A stretch of DNA of 64,000 nt from Portibacter lacus (GTDB lineage Bacteria; Bacteroidota; Bacteroidia; Chitinophagales; Saprospiraceae). The DNA lies in contig NZ_JAJNKA010000005.1 of assembly GCF_021533215.1 (NCBI RefSeq), forward strand, positions 1 to 64,000, given 5' to 3'. Both the position numbers and the translations under genes were made by a program. The notes under the pieces are model-generated. The model had not been told where the DNA came from, searched no databases, and saw nothing but the letters and a program-made list of their open reading frames with translations. This document shows, in pieces, positions 17,506 through 26,683 of this stretch; position 1 is the stretch's first letter, and every line of letters starts with the position of its first letter.

Positions 17506-17627
17506 GAGACAAACCTTATAAATACTTTGAAAGTATACCCCTAACTTGCTGTTTATCATACCATTACTTGAAAATCATACTGCCCATTGGACCTTGGGCT
17601 TTAGCCCGAGACAATCCCTATAAATAC
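17506..17627 (+). repeat. Pair of REP-like units behind the RAYT gene
   Basis: The 20-mer GAGACAAACCTTATAAATAC at 17506-17525 recurs at 17608-17627 with two changes. The second copy is preceded by the 18-base palindrome CTTGGGCTTTAGCCCGAG (17593-17610), the first only by a half-hairpin remnant (GCCC AGAG). The palindrome is the partner of the copy at 2380-2397 with a compensatory pair change. Placement starting within ten bases of the transposase stop is what RAYT-cognate REPs show. Confidence 0.75.
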
Positions 17628-17723
17628 CTTCATGAATATGAATTATTATGTTGTTACCTCTTGACTCTAGCTTGTGAATGCGAATTAGATAAAATTCTGA
17701 TACGAAAATATTGTTTCCGAAAA

Positions 17724-17736
17724 GGTGCAGCGCACC
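17724..17736 (+). repeat. Hairpin GGTGCAGCGCACC, family GGTNCAGCGNACC
   Basis: Perfect five-pair stem with AGC loop. Related hairpins occur at 32291-32303 (GGTCC/GGACC) and, in opposite orientation, at 32359-32371 (GGTAC/GTACC). The fourth stem pair covaries G-C, C-G, A-T. Both this copy and 32291 are preceded by AAA and followed by G, two bases, then TTTGT. This hairpin closes the repeat region 17497-17799, where no gene is evident. Confidence 0.7.
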
Positions 17737-17799
17737 GAATTTGTTAATCGTCCACTTTAATTGTGAATTCAACCCCTAAACCTGGATAGTCAGAGGCTA

Positions 17800-18606
17800 T
17801 TAAGTATTAATATCCTTTTTCTTAAAAATAAAATAGGAAGCTACAATCAATGCTAACGACATCAATAAAAAGACGGCAAGATTTACAACCCTTAATTCAA
17901 ATCCTGGAGCAAAAATATTGAAATCCAGATAGTGATTTGGGGAGATATAGCCTAACCATTTAACCTGAGACACCGCCTTAGAAATCGCATCGATAAAGTA
18001 AGATCCAAAAACAACTCCAACGATAACGCCCATAAAATTGACCTTCCGCTTCACTAACATTGAAATAAAAACACCTAACGCTGTAAAGAAAACAAGCAAA
18101 CCTAATCCATGAATGTGCATGGTTCGAAACACAGACCAGTTTACATTGACCTCACCGAAAATCTTAACCCCTAGGTAAGCAAAGCAAACTTGAATCGTGA
18201 AAATCAAAGCTAGCAAAGTAAACAACACCATCATTTTCGTAAAATAAACCTGACCTCTCGTTATCGGCTTCGTCATCAGAAATTCTGCCGTCTTAACTCG
18301 TTGCTCTTTCGATATGATTGTTGCACCATTTGTCCCAGAATAAATTCCCATTAACAACACCAAGTAAAATCCATAATAGGTATTATACAGACCAATGATA
18401 CTGGTAAACATATTCGCGTCGATTCCGAAAGCTTTCAACATGGCTGGTGGCATCATATTCATAATAGATGACATAGATTCTCCAGCATCTTTGATATACG
18501 GAAACATAGACATTGTTGTAATGGTAAGAATCACCAAAACCGTTGCCCAAATCAATAAGTATTTAATTCCTCGCTTCAGCTCTTTGCTGTATAGGTTCCA
18601 GATCAT
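17800..18606 (-). CDS. ABC-2 type transporter permease
   Basis: A 268-residue inner-membrane subunit with six predicted helices and the N-terminal KELKRGIKYLLIW segment typical of ABC-2 (NatB/BcrB-like) permeases. It follows its ATPase gene with a three-base gap, so the two form an exporter. The large first periplasmic loop contains MSSIMNMMPPAMLKAFG, seen in permeases of this group. The cargo cannot be told from sequence. Confidence 0.88.
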   Translation of the reverse strand: MIWNLYSKELKRGIKYLLIWATVLVILTITTMSMFPYIKDAGESMSSIMNMMPPAMLKAFGIDANMFTSIIGLYNTYYGFYLVLLMGIYSGTNGATIISKEQRVKTAEFLMTKPITRGQVYFTKMMVLFTLLALIFTIQVCFAYLGVKIFGEVNVNWSVFRTMHIHGLGLLVFFTALGVFISMLVKRKVNFMGVIVGVVFGSYFIDAISKAVSQVKWLGYISPNHYLDFNIFAPGFELRVVNLAVFLLMSLALIVASYFIFKKKDINT

Positions 18607-18609
18607 CGA

Positions 18610-19485
18610 CTATCTTTCATAATAATTCATAAATAAGGATTCTAGATCTGGTTCTGTCAAGGTCAGATCAAATACTTCATGGTTAGATAACCAATTGATC
18701 AAAACCGTCGTTGAACCAATATATTCAAAGGAGAGTTTTTTATTGCTCCAAGTTTTCTTCTGAGCGCCTTCTGGCAATACCAGATTCGAAGGAACTTCCT
18801 TGAATATAACTTTGACCAGTTTCATTTGCTTCTTAAGCAATCCATCTATATTTTCTATCGCTACGATCCTTCCATTTCTAATAATCGCCGCCCGCTTGCA
18901 GATACGTTGAATTTCCGAAAGTACATGAGAGCTGAAAAAAATAGTGACACCTTTCTGATTTAGCTCTTCTAACTTGTTGAAAAACACATTTTGCATAAGC
19001 GGATCCAATCCCGAAGTCGGCTCATCCAAAATCAAAATTTCTGGCTCGTGAACCATTGCTTGGATGATTCCACATTTCTTCTTGTTTCCAAATGAAAGAT
19101 CTTCAATTTCTTTATCCAGATCTAATTCAAAGTCGCTAGCTAATTCTTCAATCTTGGTATAATCCTTAATCCCATAAAACCTGCAATGGTATTCAAGTAA
19201 CTCCCTAGAAGACATTCGATCATAATAATGAACCTCAGAAGGCAGGTAACCTATCGACTTTCTTAGCGATGCACCATGTTGAAAAACATCTTTTCCATTA
19301 ATAGTAGCTGAACCTGAGGTCGGCTGTAGCAATCCAATTAATGTTCTAATCGCAGTAGATTTTCCAGCACCGTTCGGACCGATAAAACCATAAACCTCTC
19401 CTTTTTCAATGGAGATAGAAACATCTTCGATACCCATCGATTTTCCGTAGTACTTCGTAAGATTCTTAATTTCTATTGCGTGCAC
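18610..19485 (-). CDS. ABC transporter ATP-binding protein
   Basis: A 291-residue ABC ATPase: Walker A GPNGAGKST, signature LSFGNKKKCGI (a departure from LSGGQ, frequent in ABC-2 exporters), Walker B ILILDEPTSGLDP, and H-loop SSHVLSE. A C-terminal ~80-residue extension follows, as in NatA/CcmA-like subunits. The start is a GTG at 19485; a TAG codon lies two codons further upstream in frame, so no longer start is possible. It powers the permease encoded next. Confidence 0.9.
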   Translation of the reverse strand: MHAIEIKNLTKYYGKSMGIEDVSISIEKGEVYGFIGPNGAGKSTAIRTLIGLLQPTSGSATINGKDVFQHGASLRKSIGYLPSEVHYYDRMSSRELLEYHCRFYGIKDYTKIEELASDFELDLDKEIEDLSFGNKKKCGIIQAMVHEPEILILDEPTSGLDPLMQNVFFNKLEELNQKGVTIFFSSHVLSEIQRICKRAAIIRNGRIVAIENIDGLLKKQMKLVKVIFKEVPSNLVLPEGAQKKTWSNKKLSFEYIGSTTVLINWLSNHEVFDLTLTEPDLESLFMNYYER

Positions 19486-19568
19486 AATCTATTCTTTGCC
19501 TATACTAATAATTATAAGTGTATATAGTTCTAAATGTAGGTCAATTTCCCAGTTTATCACTCTTAATA

Positions 19569-19587
19569 ATCAATGAATTCATATAGG
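19569..19587 (+). promoter_or_regulatory. 19-bp element ATCAATGAATTCATATAGG, copy 1
   Basis: Lies 46 bases ahead of the S74 fibre gene at 19634. The identical 19 bases occur on the opposite strand at 32045-32063, ahead of the other S74 fibre gene. It contains the palindrome ATGAATTCAT. The distance to the -7 box is 9 bases here and 20 there, about one helical turn different. Probably a binding site for a common regulator. Confidence 0.6.
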
Positions 19588-19596
19588 TTTACCATT

Positions 19597-19604
19597 TATT
19601 TTTG
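19597..19604 (+). promoter_or_regulatory. -7 box TATTTTTG of the first S74 fibre gene
   Basis: Exact match to the Bacteroidota -7 consensus TAnnTTTG, 29 bases ahead of the start codon. No TTG at -33 is visible; the 19-bp element occupies that region instead, which fits activator-dependent transcription. Confidence 0.5.
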
Positions 19605-19633
19605 AGAGATCTTAGCTATCTAAATAATAGATC

Positions 19634-21268
19634 ATGCGATTTCTAATTTGCCTACTACTTCTTACAATTCCAATAATTAGCTTATCTCAAAATATAATTC
19701 TTGGTCGCGACGCAGCCCCCATAAATGGTGAAAACGTTACCGAAAATTTTTCACTATTTAATAAGACGAAAGGAGCGTTCGCTGGCGGCCAATTAGCTAA
19801 TTCCCCGAACTGGAGCCCAGATTCATTAGGTTTGTTTTCTCTAGCTTGGGGATATAATGTGAAAAGTAAAGGAGAAGGGTCTTTTGCTGTTGGTAATCGA
19901 ACGACAGCATCCGGAATATATTCCGTTTCAATGGGTTATCAATCTTTAGCAGAGGGTGATTTATCATTCGCCTTCGGTGATCAATCCTATGCAAAAGGAA
20001 CATATGCTGTTGCTTTGGGAAGTCGAGCAATTGCTTCAGGGAATGAGTCATTTGCACTAGGTTTTGTGGAAGCTAATGGTCAATCTTCTTTTGCAACTGG
20101 CATTCTGAATGAAGCCAACGGTAACGCTACCTTTGTGATTGGTCAAAACAATTATGCCAATGGAAATTATTCCTTCGCTGCTGGTTCGAATTCAGAAACA
20201 CTCGGAGATCATTCTACCGCAATAGGAAGTGGTGTCAGAGCATATTCTTACAATGAATTTGTGATCGGATTAAACAATACATCTTACACTCCCAATTCAT
20301 CTACCGGGTGGGTGTCTTCTGATCGTTTATTTGTGATCGGAAATGGTATCAACAGCCCTTCTGATGCCATGGTTGTTTTAAAAAATGGAAACACTACCAT
20401 TAATGGAGAAACAACTCTAAATGGAAATAGCAGAATAACTGATTCAGCAAATCCAGAACTGCTATTTGAAAGAACGAGTCCTGGGTCTTACGACGCTAAA
20501 ATAAGAGTGGGTTCTACAGGTCACATGTATTTCGAGGGCGGAGCAGATATTTCATCTGGATTATCACCCATTATGACCCTCAGGAGTAATGGAAGGCTTG
20601 GTATTCGCGATTCGAGTCCCGATAAGGAATTTCACGTTAAAGGTCAAGCAAAAATTGAGGCATATAATACCAGCTCAGACGCCAATTTATATATGCAATC
20701 TGGGTCGGGACTAGAAGGAAGAGTCATAACTTACCAAAGAAATACCGAGGATATTTATCTGGGGGATGTAGACGATGTAGGAAATGATGTCTTTCTAAGA
20801 GCTGGCGGTAGCGAACGAATATCGATCTTGAATAATGGAAATGTGGGAATTGGGAATAGCAATCCTTCTCAGAAATTACATGTTCAAGGAAACATCTGTT
20901 ACACTGGTAGCATAGGTGCATGCTCAGATCGAAGATATAAGCTCGATTTTAAACCCATATCTTCCGCGCTTTCTAAAGTCAATCAGTTGAATGGATATTA
21001 TTATTACTGGAACCAAGATGCTTTTCCACAAAAGAATTTCAATGATGATCGACAGATTGGTGTGATCGCTCAAGAAATAGAAGCTATTTTTCCAGAAATG
21101 GTCATGACGGATGATGATGGATATAAGTCAGTAGATTATTCGAGACTTACACCAGTCCTCGTAGAAGCCGTCAAAGAATTATCTGATAGAAATAATGCTT
21201 TAGAAAAAGAGCTTAGTGAAATTAAAGAACAAATAAAATATTTAAAGGATGCACAAGTTAAAGACTAG
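19634..21268 (+). CDS. Secreted fibre protein: YadA-like head repeats and S74 self-cleaving chaperone domain
   Basis: A 544-residue exported protein (signal peptide 1-19). Residues about 60-205 consist of roughly 14-residue repeats of the trimeric-autotransporter head type (GSFAVGNRTTASG, SFAFGDQSYAKG, YAVALGSRAIASG). A beta-rich linker with NGNVGIGNSNPSQKLHVQG follows. Residues from about 430 form the intramolecular chaperone of peptidase family S74: a likely autoproteolysis Ser in CSDRRYK, the IGVIAQEIEAIFPEMV stretch, and a coiled-coil end. Phage tail spikes use S74 to trimerise and then cleave it off; Bacteroidota carry it in secreted proteins. A second such protein is at 30409. Confidence 0.88.
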   Translation: MRFLICLLLLTIPIISLSQNIILGRDAAPINGENVTENFSLFNKTKGAFAGGQLANSPNWSPDSLGLFSLAWGYNVKSKGEGSFAVGNRTTASGIYSVSMGYQSLAEGDLSFAFGDQSYAKGTYAVALGSRAIASGNESFALGFVEANGQSSFATGILNEANGNATFVIGQNNYANGNYSFAAGSNSETLGDHSTAIGSGVRAYSYNEFVIGLNNTSYTPNSSTGWVSSDRLFVIGNGINSPSDAMVVLKNGNTTINGETTLNGNSRITDSANPELLFERTSPGSYDAKIRVGSTGHMYFEGGADISSGLSPIMTLRSNGRLGIRDSSPDKEFHVKGQAKIEAYNTSSDANLYMQSGSGLEGRVITYQRNTEDIYLGDVDDVGNDVFLRAGGSERISILNNGNVGIGNSNPSQKLHVQGNICYTGSIGACSDRRYKLDFKPISSALSKVNQLNGYYYYWNQDAFPQKNFNDDRQIGVIAQEIEAIFPEMVMTDDDGYKSVDYSRLTPVLVEAVKELSDRNNALEKELSEIKEQIKYLKDAQVKD

Positions 21269-21275
21269 GTCTTAT

Positions 21276-22568
21276 TTATTTTGTCAATGTTTTAGCTCCA
21301 TTCTTTTTGATAATGACCCAAGCCATAATGGCGACACCTATGACTGCAATGACTAATTTCAGTTGAACTAGATTATTAATTCTCGGATCGCCTGCAATCT
21401 TACTTAATGCACCAAAAATGTTATTCGTCCCTACGAAAAAGCAGATACCAATAATAAACAGGCTGATTAGATTAAGCCATATTCCATTTTTAAAAGCACC
21501 CATGAGATCGGTTCTATTCACAATGATTAGCAAGTAGCAAGCAATCACAGGAAGTAATAAACCATTAATCGCTTGTGCGGCAATAATAACTGGAATTACT
21601 TTAAGTCCCGATAGTCCCATCACTAACCCTATTAACATTACACTGATCCATACCGACTTAAATCGAATCGTCTTTTCATCCCATAAATTACGGGAATCAT
21701 TGAAAGTACTTTTTGCTGTAATCGCTGCTGCAAGTGGACTGGTAATCGAAGAGCTGAGACCTGCAGCTGCAAGTCCTAACCCAAACATTGACCCAATAAA
21801 AGAGCCTCCTTTCGAACGTAGTGTTTCTGCTAAATTTACAAAACTAAACTCCCCTGAAACCTGAGTCCCTACCACCATAATGGACATCGAAATAATTCCT
21901 CCTATGATAATGGCGATGATTAACCCGATCCTCATTTGCCGAAGTTCCTGACCATGCTTTATGCCATTACCCAGAAAAATATTATAGGGAACAATGGTCG
22001 TACCGATAAGGCCAATTAAGAGCAAATCTGAATCTCCAGGAAAGGACGGAATGACCGCCTTCGAAGTGAATTCCAGGGCTGAAACATCAGATTTTAAAGC
22101 CGTATAAATAAAAGCAAAACCCATAATTGCTACAATTGCTCCTAGCAAACTTGTAATCAACTTAAAATTAGAAGTCCAGAGAAGTGAAAATCCAATAACG
22201 AAAATTACAACAGTCCCAACCCGAACGGAAACATCCGTAAATAAATTAAGACCAGCGACCGCACCGAGCATATTTCCTGCTTGATAGGCTGCACACCCAA
22301 ATGCGACCGACAGAAAAATCAAAATCAGCTGTCCCCATTTCCGATCTTTTCCACTCGATAAAATCTCGCCAATATTTTTTCCAGAAACTATGCTTAATCG
22401 AGCTGCTGCTTCTTGAAGCACAACTGTTCCTAATATAGAAAAAGTCAGCGCCCATAATAAATCTAGACCAAATGAAGATCCTGCTTTAGCCGCAGTAGTC
22501 ACCGTTCCTGGCCCTATAAAGGCTGCGGAAATAATGGACCAAAAAAGGATGGATCTGATATTCTTCAT
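21276..22568 (-). CDS. Nramp-family transporter with altered metal-site residues
   Basis: Eleven hydrophobic helices and overall Nramp character in 430 residues. An upstream in-frame ATG at 22640 would add 24 polar residues; the start at 22568 gives the usual N-terminus. In Nramps the substrate ion is held by Asp and Asn of DPGN in helix 1 and by Ala and Met of the helix 6 MPH motif. Here helix 1 reads GPGT (19-22) and helix 6 reads GTTIVPYN (V193-P194-Y195), so none of these ligands is kept. It is therefore an Nramp relative with a different substrate or mechanism, not a standard manganese/iron importer. It converges on the S74 fibre gene with a seven-base gap. Confidence 0.85.
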   Translation of the reverse strand: MKNIRSILFWSIISAAFIGPGTVTTAAKAGSSFGLDLLWALTFSILGTVVLQEAAARLSIVSGKNIGEILSSGKDRKWGQLILIFLSVAFGCAAYQAGNMLGAVAGLNLFTDVSVRVGTVVIFVIGFSLLWTSNFKLITSLLGAIVAIMGFAFIYTALKSDVSALEFTSKAVIPSFPGDSDLLLIGLIGTTIVPYNIFLGNGIKHGQELRQMRIGLIIAIIIGGIISMSIMVVGTQVSGEFSFVNLAETLRSKGGSFIGSMFGLGLAAAGLSSSITSPLAAAITAKSTFNDSRNLWDEKTIRFKSVWISVMLIGLVMGLSGLKVIPVIIAAQAINGLLLPVIACYLLIIVNRTDLMGAFKNGIWLNLISLFIIGICFFVGTNNIFGALSKIAGDPRINNLVQLKLVIAVIGVAIMAWVIIKKNGAKTLTK

Positions 22569-22826
22569 CGTTAAAAATATTCGGTTTTCTCGTGAGAAGA
22601 ATCTAAAGTAGTTAAAAAGTTTTACACCTGTTTCGAGCATTGATAGCTTTTCGTATCATTTTACCTTTGCCTTTTTACGCTTATTTAGTGATCCGAGAAC
22701 TATTGGTTTGATTTATGTACTACCTTTTCTGAGTTGGCTTTCTTTTATTAACTTTAATGGTCGTGGCTACTCAAGAATTAAAATTCAAGTGTATCCTCAA
22801 TATTTTTGCTTTAAAAAATCAAAGAA

Positions 22827-23252
22827 ATGGCAAAAGAAAAGATAAAAGAATATACTAACGGAGAAATTACCGTAGTTTGGAAACCGGAAAGATGCTATCA
22901 TGCTAAAAATTGCATCCATGAGCTTCCCGATGTATATAATCCTAATGAAAGACCGTGGATTAAAATTGAGAATGCAACAACAGAAGCGTTACAACAACAA
23001 GTTAAGACTTGCCCATCGGGAGCTTTAACTTACTATATGAATAATGAAACAAATCAAAATATGAAAGAAGATATCACACAAGCAGTAGTTGTTAAAAATG
23101 GCCCTCTAATCGTAAAATGTGATCTAGAAATAGAAGGCATCGACGGCGAGAAAACAATTAGAGAAACAAGAACATCTTTTTGCAGATGTGGCGCTTCTTC
23201 GAATAAGCCTTTTTGCGACGGAACTCATAAGAAAATTGAGTTTGTAGGTTAG
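22827..23252 (+). CDS. Fused Fer4_19-type and CDGSH iron-sulfur protein
   Basis: A 141-residue cytoplasmic protein with two iron-sulfur modules. Residues 1-70 are a divergent mono-cluster ferredoxin domain (Cys23, Cys29, Cys62 in TCPSGAL). Residues 85-141 carry a CDGSH zinc-finger-like domain with the 2Fe-2S ligands Cys119, Cys121, Cys130 and His134 (CRCGASSNKPFCDGTH). Such proteins are thought to be small electron or cluster carriers. It has no obvious operon partner. Confidence 0.9.
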   Translation: MAKEKIKEYTNGEITVVWKPERCYHAKNCIHELPDVYNPNERPWIKIENATTEALQQQVKTCPSGALTYYMNNETNQNMKEDITQAVVVKNGPLIVKCDLEIEGIDGEKTIRETRTSFCRCGASSNKPFCDGTHKKIEFVG

Positions 23253-23404
23253 GATCAAGCAATATTAACTCCCTCTAAGTCATTGGTTTATTACAGAAAT
23301 TTTTAATTTTTTCTGCGATAATCTGTGGAATTTGCGAGCAAATTATGTGTTATGAAATCTCGTAAAGAGAACTGATGCCCAATTTAGAATTAAGACTTGA
23401 TCCT
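23251..23404. other. Segment bounded by a 9-bp inverted repeat (AGGATCAAG / CTTGATCCT)
   Basis: Perfect nine-base arms at 23251-23259 and 23396-23404 enclose 136 AT-rich bases between convergent genes. The left arm overlaps the stop codon of the iron-sulfur gene. It might be a remnant of a small mobile element, but no target duplication is visible. Confidence 0.2.
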
Positions 23405-23418
23405 TGTTCTTACTTGCT

Positions 23419-24117
23419 TTAGAATTTTTTGCCGAAAACTTGGGTTGCAAAAACCGCATGAAGCTCACCATGATAACCAGCAGCTGTTCCTACACGATCA
23501 TATTTTGGGTTCATGATGTTCTTTCTATGACTAGGTGAATTCATCCAAGATCTAACCATTTTTTTAGCTTGGGCGGCATAGCTAGGAGCAATGATTTCTT
23601 TCTTATTCCCACTTGATCTGATGATGAAACCTTCATACATCACATTTTCAGACATGGCTTGAAATCCACCGCCATAGTAACTGACTCGATCTCCTACATT
23701 TTCCTTCTTGGATGTTTTCTGAGTATGAGAAATATCTCCGATCCTAATCTGATAATTATTCTGGTCTGTTGCTGCATTTTTTAAGACCTTATCCTTTTTC
23801 AGTAAGGGAAGTCCATTTGCCTTCTTCACTTTATTGATTTCCTTATGTATTAAATCAGCAAGTAAGTAGATATCTACATCTCGATGATTGATAATATCTG
23901 ATGAAGATGCGGTATTTTTCGAGGACGCGGTTTTCTTTTTTGCTGCCTTTGCAACTGCCGTCACCTTTTTACTGGGAACTGCCTTTTCTTCCAATGGTTT
24001 TGCATCTGGAGCACAACTAGAAAGCATGATACCAATTAATAAAAAAATGATGTTGAGGAAGCTTCTTTGTGGGTTACAAAATTTTTCATGCTTATTTTTA
24101 ACGAAATTCCGCTTCAT
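23419..24117 (-). CDS. CAP-superfamily (SCP/PR1-like) lipoprotein
   Basis: A 232-residue lipoprotein (lipobox LSSC, Cys35 after a positively charged N-region). A Lys/Ala/Ser linker leads to a CAP domain from about residue 80: LIHKEINKVKKANGLPLLKKD, the GDISHTQ segment with a CAP-site His, SENVMYEG, and the closing WMNSPSHRKNIMNPKYDRVG signature. CAP domains in bacteria bind ligands or act in the envelope; no enzyme activity can be claimed. Encoded alone. Confidence 0.9.
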   Translation of the reverse strand: MKRNFVKNKHEKFCNPQRSFLNIIFLLIGIMLSSCAPDAKPLEEKAVPSKKVTAVAKAAKKKTASSKNTASSSDIINHRDVDIYLLADLIHKEINKVKKANGLPLLKKDKVLKNAATDQNNYQIRIGDISHTQKTSKKENVGDRVSYYGGGFQAMSENVMYEGFIIRSSGNKKEIIAPSYAAQAKKMVRSWMNSPSHRKNIMNPKYDRVGTAAGYHGELHAVFATQVFGKKF

Positions 24118-24283
24118 GATCTTACTTAGTCTAATTCTGTTCTTTTTCTACTTAACAACCATATTAAGTATAACAGTATATAAGACCCAATAAAATCAGA
24201 TAACCCACAATTAGAGTGTGCTTTTTTTCAAAGTTCCAATCTAAAGCTTCTTTAGCCTATGAAAAATTAGTTGAATGAAATTT

Positions 24284-25495
24284 TTATTCCGCTACTTTAT
24301 ACTTCACCCTTATAAACCTTGGATGATAGATCGTCGCATCTTTCTGAATATCTTCCCAAAAGTCAAAGGTAATCGTATTGTAACTAATCAATAACTCTCC
24401 TGTCGAAGACAAGTGGTAATGTGCCTTCGCATTATAAGGCAGCAATCCTTCTGCATATTCTGGACATGTATAGACCTCATTAATCGGACCGAATGGCCCT
24501 ATTGGGCTAGTCCCCACTTGAATACCGACCTTATCGGAAATGCCAAATACTTGAAAAGTCAGTAGATAATGTCCATCTTCAGTAGGTGTAACACTGAGCT
24601 CATTAGAAATACCATTCGTTATCGGTGCAACCGCCATTTTATCTTTGTTCCAACCTTTCCCATCCCAATATCGCCACTTAGCGAAATCCTCTATATTCTT
24701 GGGTTTGACTCTAGCAGCTATTAATGACTTGTCTTCTCCCATAAGCCCATAAATGTAAAGGTAGCCGTCTGGATTCGATGCTGAAGCTGCCTTTGTATTG
24801 TTAAAGATTCCCGAACCAAAATAGACTCGGCCATACTTCGGATGAACGAATCCTAAACTTGTGGGTATTTGTTCTTGTTTTAAAAAATTCTCTTTGTATG
24901 GCTTATTAATTTTTAATAACGAAATGTTAGTTTGTTGAAAATCAAATACATTTGGTCCCGTTTTATGAACATGGTAGGCGAAAATATACATCGCATCATC
25001 CATCTCTTTATTGACAAACCCATCCCCTAACCAAAAATACTCGCCTTCTTCAGATAATTTATTGTTGGGTATAAAATAAGACTTTGGATTTCCTTTGTCA
25101 TCCTCGTTCCAAGTAAATTCCAACTTATCTTCGAGAGGCTTAATCCCATCTAGCCAAGCCATGGTATTGTTCACCATCACATTCCCGTCTTTCGGAACTC
25201 TATTTTCCACTTCACCGATGTAAGTGTCGCTAAATATAAATAGCGTCTTCTTCTCGGCATCACCTTGCCGTTCACTTCCATCTAAGGGAATCGTAAATAC
25301 TCCATCCGCTCCGAACCAGCCACTTTCCCTCTCCATTAATGAAGTCCATTCATCGGCAGGCTCACTTGTGAAAGTGTAGGAAGGGATCGTTTCGCTTGTC
25401 AATTTTTTCGTTTCAGCACACCCAATTATCAAGAACAAGCTAATACTAACCACTAATGTGTAGAATGCTGATGTATACTTTTCCGCTATTTCCAT
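24284..25495 (-). CDS. DUF4185/DUF5005-like beta-propeller lipoprotein, paralogue 1
   Basis: A 403-residue lipoprotein (lipobox IIGC, Cys26). The body resembles five-bladed propeller glycosidase-like families: GVFTIPLDG, LFIFSDTYIG, NNTMAWLDG, a YFWLGDGFV block, and the terminal LISYNTITFDFWEDI then PRFIRVK. It is clearly paralogous to the genes at 25486 and 35155. DUF4185 includes the GH183 endo-D-arabinanases, but I cannot say that this branch is catalytic. Its start overlaps the preceding gene by ten bases, so the two are translationally coupled. It sits at the left end of the mannose-glycan region. Confidence 0.75.
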   Translation of the reverse strand: MEIAEKYTSAFYTLVVSISLFLIIGCAETKKLTSETIPSYTFTSEPADEWTSLMERESGWFGADGVFTIPLDGSERQGDAEKKTLFIFSDTYIGEVENRVPKDGNVMVNNTMAWLDGIKPLEDKLEFTWNEDDKGNPKSYFIPNNKLSEEGEYFWLGDGFVNKEMDDAMYIFAYHVHKTGPNVFDFQQTNISLLKINKPYKENFLKQEQIPTSLGFVHPKYGRVYFGSGIFNNTKAASASNPDGYLYIYGLMGEDKSLIAARVKPKNIEDFAKWRYWDGKGWNKDKMAVAPITNGISNELSVTPTEDGHYLLTFQVFGISDKVGIQVGTSPIGPFGPINEVYTCPEYAEGLLPYNAKAHYHLSSTGELLISYNTITFDFWEDIQKDATIYHPRFIRVKYKVAE

Positions 25496-26628
25496 CCTGA
25501 AACATTTACAAAGTGAGGTCGATAATTATCAGCATTTCTAAATATGTCCACAAAAGTTCTACTGTTATTATTATAGGATATGACTAAGGTGTCCTCCGTA
25601 GAAAATTGTTCATGTACAAAAGCGTTATAAGTAAAAATTTGATCAATTGTTTCCGGTGTACAGTAGATCGTTTTTCTATCTTCAAAAGGTCCTGTTAGTG
25701 AATTACTCTTGTATAGATAAAGCTCTCTTCCTAATGCATAATTTTGATTCATCAAATAATACGATTCCTCTCTTTTAATTATACTAAACTGTTCTGAAAC
25801 ATTAGAAAATATGGGCGCACTATTTTCCTCTCCAATGATCCATTTTCCAGGCGAAGAGAAATATTCCCATTCACCTGACAAATCCGTCCCTTCTACTCTT
25901 GCCACATGTAAGAATTTATTAAAACCTGACTTATACGCCCCATAGATATAAGTATAACCATCTTCTTGCAATAGACAAGCCCCAAAATTGGCACCTGTAA
26001 ATTCCATTTTACGTTCTACCGATAAAACCTCCATTTCTGGATAAGAAATCGTTGCTAAATCTATCGCTGCATATTCGAAACCAAAGATTCCATCACCTTC
26101 TTTTCTCAGCGCAAACATGATCAACTGAATATTACCATCATGCATCTGACCATGACCTGGCCAATACCACCAACCTTCTTCAGGCGGAGTTAAAAACGCT
26201 CTTGGATTCTCTGGTGTTCCTTGATAATAGGTCGTGAATTCATCCCCTGATTCTATAACCAATGTATTGTTAATTAACGGTCCTCCAGGTCTACTTCGAT
26301 CTTCATTGACTCTTCCTAGAAAGGTGTCTCCAAAAATCCACAAGTTCGTATTTTCATTGATCGGAATAGAATATGTTGCATCACCTCCTGTCCAGCCATC
26401 CTCATATCTGGTAAAAAGATCATTAAGCTCCTGATTATGCACAGCAACGGTGTTTTCGTCCCAGCAATCTCTTGGATCATATGGATTCGTTACTGTAGTA
26501 TCGCCTTCCTCCTCTGGTGGATCTTTTTCTACATACTCCGTATCGTGCCTTGTAAAGTCTTTCTCTATATCTTCACATCCCACCACTAAAAAGAAAAGGA
26601 GAAAAAAAAGACATATATGTTTTTCCAT
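25486..26628 (-). CDS. DUF4185/DUF5005-like beta-propeller lipoprotein, paralogue 2
   Basis: A 380-residue lipoprotein (lipobox VVGC, Cys18) with the same plan as its neighbour: ATYSIPINENTNLWIFGDTFLG, PLINNTLVIESG, WYWPGHGQM and the C-terminal VISYNNNSRTFVDI. It is the least similar of the three paralogues. First gene of a two-gene operon, divergent from the mannonate dehydratase operon with only 55 bases between start codons, which suggests joint control. Likely surface-exposed and glycan-directed; activity unknown. Confidence 0.75.
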   Translation of the reverse strand: MEKHICLFFLLFFLVVGCEDIEKDFTRHDTEYVEKDPPEEEGDTTVTNPYDPRDCWDENTVAVHNQELNDLFTRYEDGWTGGDATYSIPINENTNLWIFGDTFLGRVNEDRSRPGGPLINNTLVIESGDEFTTYYQGTPENPRAFLTPPEEGWWYWPGHGQMHDGNIQLIMFALRKEGDGIFGFEYAAIDLATISYPEMEVLSVERKMEFTGANFGACLLQEDGYTYIYGAYKSGFNKFLHVARVEGTDLSGEWEYFSSPGKWIIGEENSAPIFSNVSEQFSIIKREESYYLMNQNYALGRELYLYKSNSLTGPFEDRKTIYCTPETIDQIFTYNAFVHEQFSTEDTLVISYNNNSRTFVDIFRNADNYRPHFVNVSGWK

Positions 26629-26683
26629 ATTCTAATTTCAAGCTGAAAAAGCTAAATTACAATTAAATATAGACAAATCTTTT

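Noticed and set aside
17496-17747. 83-codon plus-strand reading frame after the RAYT gene
   Set aside because: It begins at the RAYT stop and runs through the REP-like repeats and hairpins; composition is not protein-like and no family is visible.
23251-23404. Small mobile element bounded by a 9-bp inverted repeat
   Set aside because: No target duplication, internal frame or second copy; chance pairing in AT-rich DNA cannot be excluded, so it is kept only as a low-confidence note.
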